Origin: Halichondria panicea
Lineage: Eukaryota > Porifera > Demospongiae > Suberitida > Halichondriidae
Length of the DNA stretch: 64,000 bases
Reading direction: 5' to 3'
NCBI RefSeq assembly: GCF_963675165.1
Contig: NC_087393.1
Location: forward strand, 684,502 to 748,501
Shown: piece after piece, positions 1 to 11,927 of the stretch
Layout of the letters: each line of letters begins with the position of its first letter
Position numbering within the stretch: the stretch's first letter is position 1
Position numbers and translations under genes: made by a program
Notes under the pieces: model-generated
What the model was told of the DNA's origin: nothing
Seen by the model: only the letters and a program-made list of their open reading frames with translations
The model's database searches: none

Positions 1-29
1 CCCCATGACCCCTCATCTCACCATTGCAG

Positions 30-3000
30 AAATACTCCTTCAAGGCTGAAGATTTGGAGGACCAGGGTCACCTTGGAGATGGGGCCTTTGGTACTGTCAC
101 CAAGATGCTCTACCCTCCCACCCAAACTACCATGGCTGTCAAGGTGAGACATAAAATCAATATTTTCCTTTCTATGGCACCATTAGAACAGAAGATAGTG
201 AAAGCATTTTCGTAACCACATTAATTCTGAAAATAAGTTTGAGCTTCTAAGGGAAAAGAATAGTTAATATTATAATACTGAAACAGTTCCTGATCATAAC
301 AAATTAAAAAGGTGCTCCACCCTGATTAAAACTGGCTTGTGCAAGAATGCAAGTTAGTTCAAAGTACCGCAGAGTATGGGAAATTTGCTAACTTATGCTT
401 ATTTAATGCATATATGTACATGTACCATGTACCCAAGCTTGAACAAATAAGGTGCTCAGATTCCACGGTATGTACATGTCATTGTACTATATTATTATTT
501 CAGTGATTGCCCAAAGTGGTGGCTATTTTTCAATCCTCAATCGATTCATTACACAAACTATGTAGTAAACTAGGTTTTTAAGTGGTTGTTATTTTTATCT
601 AGTGGCGGCTCTTTTGTCTAGAGGTACCTACCACCACCGACCAGTGTGGGAACATCCCTGTAATGACACTTAACCAACTATTTTTATTGAGGGTTAATTA
701 GTATAATTATTTTACGTACTATTACCCCCCCCACACACACACACACACACCTACACCCACACACACACACACACACACAGAAAATCCCGATGAGAGACCT
801 CCATGCCACTGAGAAGAGTGGTATTGTAGAGCTGGCCATGATCATGAAGCACGGGGCGTGTCCTTTCATCGTTGAGTTCTATGGCTGCCTCATCAGAGAT
901 GTATGTTAACATAATTATGTTCACACTCTGTTATCAGAGGAAGTCCGACATGCGTGCACGAATCACTACAAGTGCAGTGCATTGATGTCACGTGAAAACG
1001 CCAATACACTACTAGCACTTGTAGTGATTTGTGCGCGTATGTCGGACCTCCTCTGGGTCAAGCGAATTAGAAACTTTCAATCTGCTATTATAGTTTGCCA
1101 CATGTTCAGTGAAATCTGTTTATAGCGACCAATGGTACATGTATGTGGCCTGCTGGCCTGCTAACACACATGCTTAGATTCTTGTAGCCCACTGTGTTAT
1201 AGTGGGTGGCCTGCTAACACACTTACTTAGATACTTGTGACCCACTGTGTTATAGTGGGTGGCCTGCTAACACACTTGCTTAGATACTTGTGACCCACTG
1301 TGTTATAGTGGGTGGCCTGCTAACACACTTGCTTAGATACTTGTGACCCACTGTGTTATAGTGGGTGGCCTGCTAACACACTTGCTTAGATACTTGTGAC
1401 CCACTGTGTTATAGTGGGTGGCCTGCTAACACACTTGCTTAGATACTTGTGACCCACTGTGTTATAGTGGGTGGCCTGCTAACACACTTGCTTAGATACT
1501 TGTGACCCACTGTGTTATAGTGGGTGGCCTGCTAACACACTTGCTTAGATACTTGTGACCCACTGTGTTATAGTGGGTGGCCTGCTAACACACTTGCTTA
1601 GATACTTGTGACCCACTGTGTTATAGTGGGTGGCCTGCTAACACACTTGCTTAGATACTTGTGACCCACTGTGTTATAGTGGGTGGCCTGCTAACACACT
1701 TGCTTAGATACTTGTGACCCACTGTGTTATAGTGGGTGGCCTGCTAACACACTTGCTTAGATACTTGTGACCCACTGTGTTATAGTGGGTGGCCTGCTAA
1801 TACACTTACTTAGATACTTGTGGCCCACTGTGTTATAGTGAGTGATAAAGTGACCACAATAGAGACAGTAACTTTCACTATCATGTTATTGTATAGGTGT
1901 TTTAGATTGGATCCACAGATAGTTAAGTTGAAAGGTTGCTCCTTCGGTTTTAGCGTGGTTACAACGTTTGTTTTCTATGAGATGGTAAACTATAGATAAG
2001 AAATATATAAGTTTCAATCCCACTGCACTATTTGTAAACACTTTTTCATTGTAACTTGTAACACAGGTATTGTGAAGATGTGGTTTGGAATATCATTATT
2101 AGTACTCTAGTGGGTTTATACTTTTAGAACCATCTCCAACTGTTACCACTCGACACCGTACGTGTAGTTATGCCTAGGTACCCTATTACTAGAATGTTTT
2201 GCGAGCATCAAACATATGCGAACTTTGCGAGGGTTGTTCAATTCACATCAATAAAATCGCAAAGCCTACTAGTAATTCACACGATCCTTTGCCAGAACGA
2301 GATCGCAAAGGGTCAATTTTTCTGTTGATTTAGCTCATTCGCAAAGGTTTTTTCATCCGCAAAATATTCTAGTAATACGGAATACATTGAATCTGACTGT
2401 GTGTGTGTGTGTTCCTACTTCTGTTGGTTCCTCAACTGTGAATGACTGCAACATTGACCCTTGTACCTACAGATACTTATACTTACTTGTGCGCATTGCT
2501 ACCCCCCCCCCCCCCCAGGGAGATGTGTGGATCTGTATGGAGCTACTGGATGCCAGTATGGACAAGATCTCAAAGAGAGTGGACGTCCTCAAACAGAGCA
2601 TTCCAGAGGAGATTATTGGCAAGATGACCGTGGCTGTCATCAAAGCACTCCACTACCTCAAGGAAGAGCTGCTCATTATACACAGAGGTACATGCAGGCA
2701 GTACTTCTTAGTGGCCTTGTGTGTACAGGTACATGCAGGCAGTACTTCTTAGTGGCTTTTGTGTGTACATGTACACTGTATAATTATACTGCCTGAGCAG
2801 GTGATTAACTGTTACAACCACTCTCATGGTCATGGCTGGAGTTCTAGAACTCTCATGTTTAATACATTGTATGTAGCATTAAATGAGTTATAAAACCCAG
2901 GAGCTAGCTATAAGCAACTAGCTAGTCAGACATGCAGTTATAGAAGCAAGCCTACCGTAAGCTCAGAGCATATAAGATGTGGTAGTTGAATGGCTAATAG

Positions 3001-4597
3001 TTGTACTGACATTCATTTGGATTGAGAATGCAAACTTTCTTATTGAGTATTTGAAGCCTGTTTTGGAAACAGTCCCTTCATTTTTGTGTACATTGTAGAG
3101 AGCAATCGAGTGGTTTCTCTGTCATAACTAACCTCGTGTTAATCACAGCAATGTATATATGTGAACACAGTACATGTATGTGACATTATATACACTATGT
3201 ATTTAGTGACGATATTAATATTTGTGGTAGCTACTGTGTACTTGCCCCTCCCCCCTCTCCAGATGTGAAGCCGTCCAACATCCTGGTGAGCAGGAAGTGT
3301 GAGTTCAAGCTGTGTGACTTTGGTATCTCTGGGCGACTTGTCGACTCTCTTGCCAAGACTATGGAAGTGGGCTGTCGTCCCTACATGGCTGTAAGTGGGG
3401 GGGGGAGGGGGAGTATTGGTTACCAAGCCCTTTTGTATTTTGATCCCTCTGTTAAGTAATGCACATTGTAGTTGTTGACTGTATGGTCTTACACACTGTA
3501 CAGTATTCAGATATTGGTTTCCCTGAAAGCTACTGATTGTTGATAATTTCTTTATAGCCCGAGAGGATTGACCCTAAGAAAGCCGAGCACGGGTACACCA
3601 TCCAGTCCGACGTGTGGAGCTTTGGGATCACACTGGTGGGTGTGGCACACACTACTGTAACACCAGCTGCACTTTATACACACACGATTACTAATAACAA
3701 TTGTGGGGTTTTAGGAGTGTTTTGTGTGTTCGAAAATGTTATTGCCTAAAAGGATGTGTTTGTCACTGTTGTGTTGTGTACAAGGAAAGACAGCAGCTTT
3801 CAGTTGTGTAAGGCTTTGTATCACTACCAAATACCAGTTTAAAAATCCCCCTCCCCTCCCCCACACATGTACAGTTGGAATTGGCACTGGGCAAGTTCCC
3901 CTACAGTAAGTGGGCCACAATCTTTGAGCAGCTGAATGCTGTGGTGAACGGACCTCCTCCAAAACTGCCCAGTGATGGACAATACTCTGCTGATCTCCTC
4001 GAGTTTTCTGCTGCCTGGTGAGACCTCTACTATAGCATTCAGCATGCATGTGCATGTGAGCTCTCTACTATAGCATTCAGCATGCGTGTGCGTGTGCGTG
4101 TGAGCTCTCTACTATGTAGCATTCAGCATGTGTATGCATGTGTTATGACTACTAGCATTCAGCATGTATGTGCACGTGAGAACAAGACAGCTGTACATAC
4201 ATACGTATGCCTCTAGACTCCCACTCATATTACCTAAGGCAACATGTATTTTATAAGCTCTCCTAAATTGTGTAGAATAACATTTTTAGTCGGTCAAATT
4301 TGATGGTTTTCTGTTTGTTTTCGCAGTTTAAGGAAAGACCACCTCCAGAGGCCCGACTATAAGCAACTTCAGGTGTGTTGTCCTTAAATCAATTGCTTAT
4401 TATGTGTGCACTTTGCAATGTATAGAATATAGCTTACATGTGTAAGCTAGCCTACATAATTATCATTATGCATTGTGCATTCGTACAAACTGTAATTACG
4501 CCCACCCCCCCAAACGCAGGAGTTGGAGTTCTTCAAAAAGTACTCCACTGCAAATGTGGACACACTGACGTGGTACAACTCCATTAGAGAATCTTAA
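30..4597 (+). CDS. MAP2K4: MAP2K4-like dual-specificity MAP kinase kinase (5' end outside window)
   Basis: This kinase phosphorylates JNK/p38-type MAP kinases on Thr and Tyr in the cytoplasm. Eight exons are in the window: 30-143, 781-900, 2519-2687, 3263-3390, 3558-3635, 3875-4017, 4327-4372 and 4520-4597 (stop). All joins keep frame. In order I see the glycine loop GDGAFGTV, the ATP lysine in MAVK, the catalytic loop HRDVKPSN, the Mg loop DFGISG, and the activation segment [20 protein letters not shown] with the Ser and Thr positions used for activation in MKK4 and MKK3/6. [10 protein letters not shown] and YMAPERIDP favour MKK4 over MKK3/6. The C-terminus falls where MKKs carry their DVD docking region. 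The N-terminal exons, including any MAPK docking motif, lie upstream of the window. The gene converges on USP36. Confidence 0.9.
726..780 (+). repeat. CA dinucleotide tract abutting a 3' splice site
   Basis: A poly-C run passes into a (CA)n tract whose final CAG is the acceptor of the MAP2K4 exon at 781. No ordinary T-rich pyrimidine tract stands between the repeat and the exon. Confidence 0.85.
935..1055. mobile_element. MITE, CAGAGGARGTCCGACA family, copy 1
   Basis: The ends are inverted repeats of about 40 bp (CAGAGGAAGTCCGACATGCG against the reverse of its right end), leaving a short unique centre. Relatives lie at 35551-35692 and 38021-38171. No open reading frame is present, so it is a non-autonomous DNA transposon relic. 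No clear target duplication flanks this copy. Confidence 0.75.
1155..1843 (+). repeat. 53-bp minisatellite, 13 units, in a MAP2K4 intron
   Basis: Thirteen tandem units of exactly 53 bp start with GGCCTGCTAACACACTTGC. The central units are essentially identical, while the first and last two diverge. Each unit contains ACCCACT-gtgttat-AGTGGGT, a perfect 7-bp stem with a 7-nt loop. The array lies in the intron between exons ending at 900 and starting at 2519. Confidence 0.97.
2179..2381. mobile_element. MITE, TACCGTATTACTAGAATG family, copy 1
   Basis: Both ends carry an imperfect inverted repeat of TACCCTATTACTAGAATGTT type. The interior repeats the words TTTGCGA and TCGCAAA several times. It matches 27413-27625 in the opposite orientation and 9816-10029. 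It lies in the MAP2K4 intron before exon 2519 and has no coding capacity. Confidence 0.8.
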
Positions 4598-5065
4598 TTG
4601 AACGATTATTATTTTTCTGGACAGAAATTTCCAAAATTTAATTAGCTCTAACTTGCATCTGTATAATTTATGCTCACTTGTCTAAGCTGCTCTATAAGAA
4701 GTCCACTTGTGTATAATTATTGTTTCTGTCTTAGGAAAAGTAGCCTTTAATATATAATAATTATTTGCACATAAATATTATCCCTAATTCCTGTACGTGT
4801 GCCAAATAATATTAACTATTCACTTGTCAGTCAATTAAACAATTCTTTAAAGAAATAATTTGTAATTAAAGCATAATTAATCGTAACGACATAAAAGCCA
4901 TTTCATAGCATAAATTATAAGTTTTGCTCTTAATTGTTTAATAATAATTATAAATAATACGTACATCATATAAATTGTGCATGGTGCCTAAATACAAAAA
5001 GATCATGATTAGAGCAGGTGGGTGGTGGGTGATTCTCTTCGTGCATGTTCATCAAAAGTTCACAA
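4598..5065. other. AT-rich convergent intergenic gap
   Basis: This holds the 3' ends of the MAP2K4-like gene (+) and USP36 (-). It is very AT-rich with several ATTAAA/AATAAT words that could serve as poly(A) signals. I see no gene in it. Confidence 0.6.
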
Positions 5066-8000
5066 CTAGTGACGGTGGTGCCATTTGTGAGGCTTGTGAG
5101 TGGGTTTGTGAGGCTTGTGATGTTTGTGATCCTTGTCCTTGTAATAGTGTGAGCCCCCGCCCCCGCGTCGATCGTGCATGTCCTGGAACTTGTTAGTGGA
5201 GCTAAAGTCGTCGCCAGACACTCTTGTCTTGACCTTCTTGACCTGAGGGGGCGAGAGGGAGATCATGTGATCATCGTTTGGTAATGCAATGCACATAATA
5301 CGACGTACATGTACATGCTACCGTTACTGCATTAGCTATGTAGAACACCTACAGTTCGAACTCTTGATAAGTAATGATGGATAGTACTGGATAGTACCAA
5401 ATGCCAGAAATATTATAAGTGTCTCATCGATGCTCAACCAATGAAAATGTGCTCAGAACGTGAGGTTGAGATCGTGGCTCCATGCACAGTTGAGCTCAGT
5501 GATTAAGCCTTAGTTGTTCATCATAGCACAGATAACGTCCAATGTACATTGTCAGTAGTGCAAGCTCAAGCTCATTATCAATTAGCATAGTTCATGCAGT
5601 CACATGACTATAGAGTACAAGCTAGTAATTAGTCTTGGCTTACCTTTCCCCTGTCGAGTTCCTCGTCCCAGGTGTCCCTGTCCCCCCTCCGCCCCTCTGT
5701 GGGGGGGCCACATCCGAGCACACTAGCACCACCATCCCAAGACTTGACTAGAGGAGGGAAAGTACACACAGAGATTATAATCATAAGACGTACTGCTACA
5801 AAATGGTGGTTGAGGTCAATTGTATTGTGTACAATAATGAGGGAAGACAGAGGAGGTCTCTTTGAACTACACTGTAAACTTCAATAGACAGGGTGTCATA
5901 CAGGATTTTGAAGTAAAGGGGGGAAATGAGAAAAGTAACCAGAAAATGTTGCTAAAAAAAGGTCAACTGTTATTTCAATACCCAGCTATGGACACTCAGT
6001 CATAATTGAAAGGGGGGGGATATCCCCCCTTCCCCCCCTGTATGACACCCTGATAGATATTATATTACATGGAAACCTAGCTACGTATCACACAAAGATG
6101 ACATGCATGGCCACATTGAGTTACATGTGTACTGTACAGTACTCAACATACAGAAAATGGATCTTTCAGACACTCTATGGGGAGACAATATCAAGGGTCA
6201 AGGGTCGCTATAGGCATATAGAGTAGCATACTGACTGACCCACCTCCCAGTCTGTCCTGACTAGTGAGTTGCTCCAACACGTCGGACTGCCTGAGGCCGT
6301 CCCACTGTGCCAGCTGGCCCTTCTTACCACTGTCCCAGGCTATCTCAGGGCCTGTATAAGGGAAACTGGTAAATTCTGCAAGAGTAAAATGCTCCACACA
6401 TTATTCCTACACTGTGTGCGCGGCTACATGTATGGTTTTTTCTTACACATTTTCTTAAAATGCACAATCAATGGTTCACCTTGCTTGCCATTCTCCCCAG
6501 AGCTCTCAGACTTGTGTCTCTTCCTCTCAGGACTCTTGTCATCACTGTGATACTTCTTTCTCTTCTTCTTGAGTCGACGTTCCTCGTCGCCATGCTGTTC
6601 TTTAACCCGTTCACCACCAGAATCATGGGCTTTAACCCTTTCACTACCAGAATCGTGGCCTTTAACTATTTCGCCACTAGAACCACTTGAGTACAATTTT
6701 TCTCGATGTAGAGAGCGAGAGCGAGAACGCTTAACCTTTTCGATATCACGATACGAGTGGTATCTACGGCGATGGACAGCGGGAGCAGTGTGAGGATGGG
6801 AGATTCTTCTCCGAGGGGTACGAGATCTTGAGCGACTTTGACGTCTGTCATGTTTCCGTGACGATTCGACACCCTCCCTAGATGGTGATTTACTGACAGA
6901 ATGCTTCTTGTGTTCTTTGTTTCGGATCTTGTCTCTTTTTTTATGGCCACCATTTTCGCTTTCTCGCCTCTTAGATGAAGTAACTTCATCTGAGGAATTT
7001 TCATGGTTGCTTTCTTCAACGCTTTGTGAACGCTTTCGATATCGTTTCTTTTTGTTCTTCTTCGAGCGTTTTAGAGAGGAGGTAAATTTGAATTTGCTGT
7101 TTGATTTCGGGGAGGGTGTGTTCTGTCCGAGGGTAGATGTCACATGATCACTAGAGAGGTCTGGTCCGTACGGAATCAGTTTAGGCGAGGTGAGAACATC
7201 TCCGGAAGTAGTGGAGTCCACTTGCGGCGAAGAGTTAGGAAGGGTGTGGTTTGTAGATATGTGTGGAGGCGTGAGGGTGTGTTTGAGTGGAGGTGTGGGC
7301 GTGTGCTTGAGTGTAAGACGTGAAGGTGTGGATTCGATCGTCGGTGGAGGATCAATTTTTTTCTCTGTTTTAGAATCATCGATATGAGGGCTAGGTCGCA
7401 CCAACGCCACTGGTTTGGAACCAGACCCAAGTATGGATCCGGAATGGGACTGTGTTGGCTCTGAACCAGACCCAAGCATGGATCCGGAATGGGACTGTGT
7501 TGGCTCGGAACCGGACCCAAGCATGGATCCGGAATGGGACTGTGTTGGCTCGGAACCGGACCCAAGCATGGATCCGGAATGGGACTTTGGAGACACAAGA
7601 GCAACAGCAGAGGTAGATTCTTCATTTGAGATTTGTGTCGGAGAAGGAAGCAAAGGGCCAATGAATCTGGTTGGTCGCTCTTTAGGGGAAGCGACGTTTG
7701 AAGCCTGGATGGAACCAGCGAGTTGAATATCATCCTTGGAGTCTTCATCCATCTCGAGCAGTGACGACAAACTTGGAGGGACAACCAACTTCTTTTTGAC
7801 TTTATCTTTCAGACTTCTCTTCACTTTATACGGCTCCTTTATCTGTCTTGGAACAAACACCGGTTTATTTGATTCCAATGAAGTAGGCGTGGTCTTGCTG
7901 GTTGCCGTGGAAATTGACGCTTTTTGTAGCAGAATGCTAAAGTTGTGCGTGATTTTTCCATTCGAGGACATCTTGGGAGGTGTAATGATCTTGGGGGACG

Positions 8001-11000
8001 GAGGGACAACTCCAGTGGGTTTCTTCTGCACAAAGGGTGTACCCGTTTTGTCGAGACCAATGGCCGTCTTTTTAGGAGTAGACAAGAATTTAGGATCACT
8101 CCGCACAGCTGTAGAAAGAGTTGAAGAAGTATAATATAGTATTTCATAATGTATATAGTACAAAATAAATATGCATAATGTTTAGAAGTATAGATAGAAG
8201 CGCTTTTTAACAAGGAATCCAATAGTATATGAAACTTTGAATTTCAGTAATTTAAAAGTACGTATGACAACTCTATGAAGTCAACACAACGTACAAACCT
8301 TGTGACTTGGAAGACCCCCCACTGGGAGGGGCATGATTCTCGTCCCTGATATAAAACAGGAGGTAGGCTTCTTGTTGCAAGACAGTCGACAAACTAGCCT
8401 GCAGGGAGACACAGAGAATGCTGAAGATTGCACATTATGTCTGTTGATCTAAGCACACCATAATTATTATTGTAGCACTAAAAGAGCTACATTGTCTTTT
8501 TTTTATCGGACGTTCGCAACACAAGTTATAGCAATCAAAGTAGCTACGAAAAACCAGGCCCTACTGTATGTACGGTTATACAGCCCACGCTTTTTTCAGA
8601 AATGGACAATGTGGGCCTGAAATAAATTACTGATCTAAGCACACCATAGTTTAAAGAGCTATTAATGCGTAAAAAAATATGGAAATCGAACGTTTGCAAC
8701 ACAAGTTATGAAGTATCAAAGTTAGCTACAAAAACAGAACAATTTGGGCCTGAAATAAATCACTGATCTAACCACAGTGTGAGATTATTCCCACATCTGC
8801 TGTATGTACCTGTGAGACTTGCGAGTCGTTCATGCAGTACCAGCAGTTGTTAGAGTTCCTCACGTAGCAGTAGTAGTGTCCCGAGTGACAGGAGAAGCCA
8901 TAGTGAACCAGCACTGCGTACAGTCGGTACCACTCACTGGGACCCTGGAGGGGTTACCACAACATGGTGAATACTGATCATGCACGTACAGCATACCGTA
9001 CAATGCTTGGTGGGAGCAACTGTTAGTAGGAATTGCAGCCTGAGAATACACTCACAGTATACACGTGCATACACTGCACACAGGTATTGCCATAAGCTAC
9101 AGCAGGGTGTCATACAGGATTTTGGAGTAGAGGGGGGAAATGAGAAAAGTAACCAGAAAATGTTGCTAAAAAAAGGTCAACTGTTATTTCAATACCCAGC
9201 AATAGACACTCAGTCATAATTGAAAGGGGGGGGGGGATATATGACACCCTGTACAGATGTACGTAACTGTAACAGTATACTACTATATTGCCTGGCTAAC
9301 ATACTGTACACGCACCATAGAGCTACTATTACATTGCAAGCCAGCCCTGACAGCGTGTAGGAATGGTGCGTGTACAGAGATCTACGCATTATCCCGGGAA
9401 GTTCCCACCATAACCACATGTGTAATTAAACACACCATTCCTATAAGGCTGGCTACCTTGCAATGTAATAGTGGCTCTTATACAATACCTGTGTGCTGCT
9501 CATGAAAGGCCTCATGTCGATGTGCTCAGGGTAAGCCACCGTCTTGTTGATCTTGCCCCCGAACATGGAGTTGAAGTCAAACCTCTTTAGTTGCATCGTC
9601 AGCACGCGGGGAAGACGCTGGATTGTGAACCGTTTCTGAGCCTTGGTCATCTTCTTACAGCTGCACACAAACACATAAACCAGGAAATTTAGAGGTAGAA
9701 ACACTTTTCAATCAGGCTAAAAATTAAATGTGCAGTAATAATTTGTTACAATTAAGAAATTGCTTGAGCAGGTAAATACAGTACAGAACAGTTTTATCAC
9801 TAATATACACATAAATACCGTCTTACTACGATGTTTTGCGAGCGAAAAACTTTTGCGAATTAATGAGCCAAATCAATAGACAACTTGGGTTCTAACTTTG
9901 AGATCTGGCAGGGATCATCGTGTAGCCATACACAAGAACCCGTACAGAGGTATTTGCGATCTTACTTTTGCGAAGTTTGCATAATTATGGTTGTTTGATA
10001 TTCGCAAAACATTGTAGCACATAATAGGATAATAGTGTGTCTCCTCACTATGGACATGCGTAGGAGTTGTCTCCCTCCAGGAGGTCTGGTTTGATGGAGC
10101 GGTGGAGAGCTTTGGAGAGGGCCGTGCAGTTCTTGATGTCCAGACTCATGTCCAGGAGGGGGTCGTACGTGTTGGATGTACGCTGGCACTCAAGGCACTT
10201 CACTACAGGGGGGAGGGGGGCGGATGAGAATGTATATAATAAGGTACAAATTTGCTGCCCAATTAATCCTAGTAAAAGCCGTTATATAAATGTACTGAAC
10301 TATACATAGGGCAAAAGGATTGAGTCAAGATTCACGTACTATAATTATGAGTGTGTACATGCCTGTAAGTACATTGATAGCAATCTTGAATGGCATGCAT
10401 TCGTGCATATAACAAGTAAAGATAAAAGACAAAAAGTTCTGACTTGACTTCTCGCCTTAATTAATTCCCTCACCTTGACTTCTGTGATAGCCGCCAAAGA
10501 TCTGGTGGATGACAGTGGTTGCCTTGGAGTGGGGGTCCAGCTTGGTCGGGTAACCATGGAGACAGCTCCTCTGCAGTCCATCGATGAAATAGCGCAGAAA
10601 CTCGTGAGCATCTTCTTGTCTTCCGAGTCTAAAGTGCCTCGCGATGGCTACAAAAAAGGAGTCATGTTAGTAGAACAGTGCCTGAGCAGGCAAAGCAAAT
10701 AATTTATGCGTCCATTTTGAATTATTAAAATAGGCAAGTTCACCTCTGAGGTGATGCACAATGGAGACTGGTTTGACACAGTTGGCAGTGAGCACTTGAC
10801 CACAGTGCTTCTGGAACTCACACATTGTGCAGAATCCCGAGAGACCACCTGTTGACAATGTGTGTGTGTGTGTGTGTGTGTGGGTGTATGTATTGTTGTT
10901 ACTTATAACTATTGTGTGCTGTAGTTGCAACAAATGCTACTGTATGGGTACAGTCTGTACAAAACGCATGCACACGTGTCTGCAAGAGGTGTACGTACAG

Positions 11001-11598
11001 TACTGCAGTCTGCTGTATTTATTCCACTGACATAAAATACAGTGTATGCATGTGCGTATAATTATTACAATTAGTGAATTAATAATTATATAGTTACTAT
11101 TATAATTATTATTGTGTACGAGTACTTTTCACCGTTACCACACTCACATTTTTGCTTGTGTTCCCCTGACAACAGATAGTTGACGAGGGGTGGTGTGTAT
11201 GCAAGACATTGCAGCACAGAATTCAAGAAGCAAGTATTGCCCATATTGGATAGCCCTGCCCCTATCGAGCGAACTCTCTTCCAACACATATTGAGGTCGT
11301 CGCCATTGTACAGCGATTTGCAAGGGGTCGGAACAACATCGGAATCGGGTGTGGTTTTGGAATTGGACGTTGTCGAATCGGTTTCCATGGAAACATCGGA
11401 GGGTGTGAGAGTGATTTTGTTCAAAGGTGTGTAACGTGATTTGAGATTTTCAATATGTGAATCCGGTTGGCTAGCCGGGCGGAACTCAATCGATTGTGTG
11501 AAAAACTGCTGACAGGATATCGCCAACTTTTTGTCCAAACTCTTTGACTGCCGATTCTTTTTTGAGAATAATCTCGACAGTTTGTTGTCGATCTCCAT
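5066..11598 (-). CDS. USP36: Ubiquitin carboxyl-terminal hydrolase 36/42
   Basis: A cysteine-protease deubiquitinase. In animals USP36 is nucleolar, acts on ribosome-biogenesis factors and stabilises MYC. Exons in coding order: 11598-11148, 10848-10744, 10647-10474, 10202-10049, 9660-9489, 8944-8810, 8398-8299, 8108-6480, 6375-6244, 5747-5644, 5242-5066. They give 1110 residues in frame, against about 1120 in human USP36. The start matches the USP36 N-terminus ([16 protein letters not shown]), and an in-frame stop lies just upstream. The Cys box is [12 protein letters not shown] (Cys about 123). The His box is GHYYCYV (His about 375), followed by CMNDS. An N-terminal zinc-type CxxC (CTMCEFQ) is visible. 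The 543-residue exon codes a Lys/Ser/Arg-rich disordered region. The conserved C-terminal [10 protein letters not shown] motif is present, followed by an unusual His/Lys-rich tail. Confidence 0.93.
5889..6052. mobile_element. hAT-like MITE, CAGGGTGTCATACAG ends, copy 1
   Basis: It has perfect 15-bp terminal inverted repeats CAGGGTGTCATACAG, and ATAGA on both flanks is a 5-bp target duplication. It sits in a USP36 intron. The interior is almost identical to 9103-9251 and contains opposed G and C runs. CAGGG ends with 5-bp duplications fit the hAT5-type group. Confidence 0.85.
7415..7600 (-). repeat. Coding 45-bp tandem repeat in USP36
   Basis: About four near-identical 45-bp units encode [15 protein letters not shown] in the disordered region of USP36. 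Differences between units are mostly synonymous or conservative, which fits recent in-frame expansion. Confidence 0.9.
8183..8284 (+). repeat. Dispersed ~100-bp repeat, copy 1
   Basis: This intronic segment of USP36 matches the reverse complement of 14749-14850 in a PWP2 intron over about 100 bp, sharing words such as AAGCGCTTTTTAACAA. I see no inverted ends or coding content. Confidence 0.75.
8446..8775. repeat. Diverged repeat dimer in a USP36 intron
   Basis: Two related units each start GATCTAAGCACACCATA, contain CGTTTGCAACACAAGTTAT-type words and end in GGCCTGAAATAAAT. A related copy in inverted orientation lies at about 46400-46665 in a PGS1 intron. The family is unassigned. Confidence 0.65.
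9103..9251. mobile_element. hAT-like MITE, CAGGGTGTCATACAG ends, copy 2
   Basis: It is the second copy of the element at 5889 and is flanked by a 5-bp duplication, TACAG. It lacks the C-rich stretch present near the right end of copy 1. It lies in another USP36 intron in the same orientation. Confidence 0.85.
9816..10029. mobile_element. MITE, TACCGTATTACTAGAATG family, copy 2
   Basis: It is a diverged member of the family at 2179 and 27413, with TTTGCGA/TCGCAAA words inside. It ends about 20 bp from a USP36 splice donor (exon end 10049 on the minus strand). Confidence 0.7.
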
Positions 11599-11927
11599 TG
11601 AAGTTTAGGAGCACATTTTTGGAACCTGCTACAGTTTCTAATTTAGACCCCACCAGCCTCAGAGCAGAACACAACTGCTCTTTATACAGTACAGTGTGCA
11701 GTACGGAAGCATATAGATATTCGAACTGGAGGTAGTCTAGTCTAGGGAGCCGGAGCCAGAGCAGCTATCTCACTATCTTTGGTTTTAATCTAACTACTAC
11801 ACGTGTTTGCCCCCCTATTAAACCGAATTAAAAGTTCAATATCTCCTTCGATTAGTCGCCCCCCCCACGTGGTCGAGATCACCCACGTGGTAGCATAAAA
11901 AGTACACAAAAGTGTATAAAAAACATC
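11599..11927. promoter_or_regulatory. Divergent USP36/PWP2 promoter with two CACGTG E-boxes
   Basis: These 329 bp separate the start codons of USP36 (-) and PWP2 (+). Perfect CACGTG hexamers occur at 11866-11871 and 11884-11889, 18 bp apart, close to the PWP2 start. A TATAAA word at 11915 is too near the PWP2 ATG to act as a normal TATA box. Both products are nucleolar in animals, so shared control is plausible. Confidence 0.65.

Noticed and set aside
684-869. Minus-strand frame with Cys/Val repeats
   Set aside because: It is a translation of the CA microsatellite and the antisense of a MAP2K4 exon.
1155-1843. Regular repeats considered as a CRISPR-like array
   Set aside because: Units are head-to-tail without spacers and sit in a eukaryotic intron, so it is a minisatellite.
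3139-3426. Minus-strand 95-residue frame
   Set aside because: Antisense shadow of the MAP2K4 kinase exon at 3263-3390.
7176-7784. 202-residue minus frame rich in [11 protein letters not shown] repeats
   Set aside because: It is an out-of-frame reading of the USP36 45-bp coding repeats.
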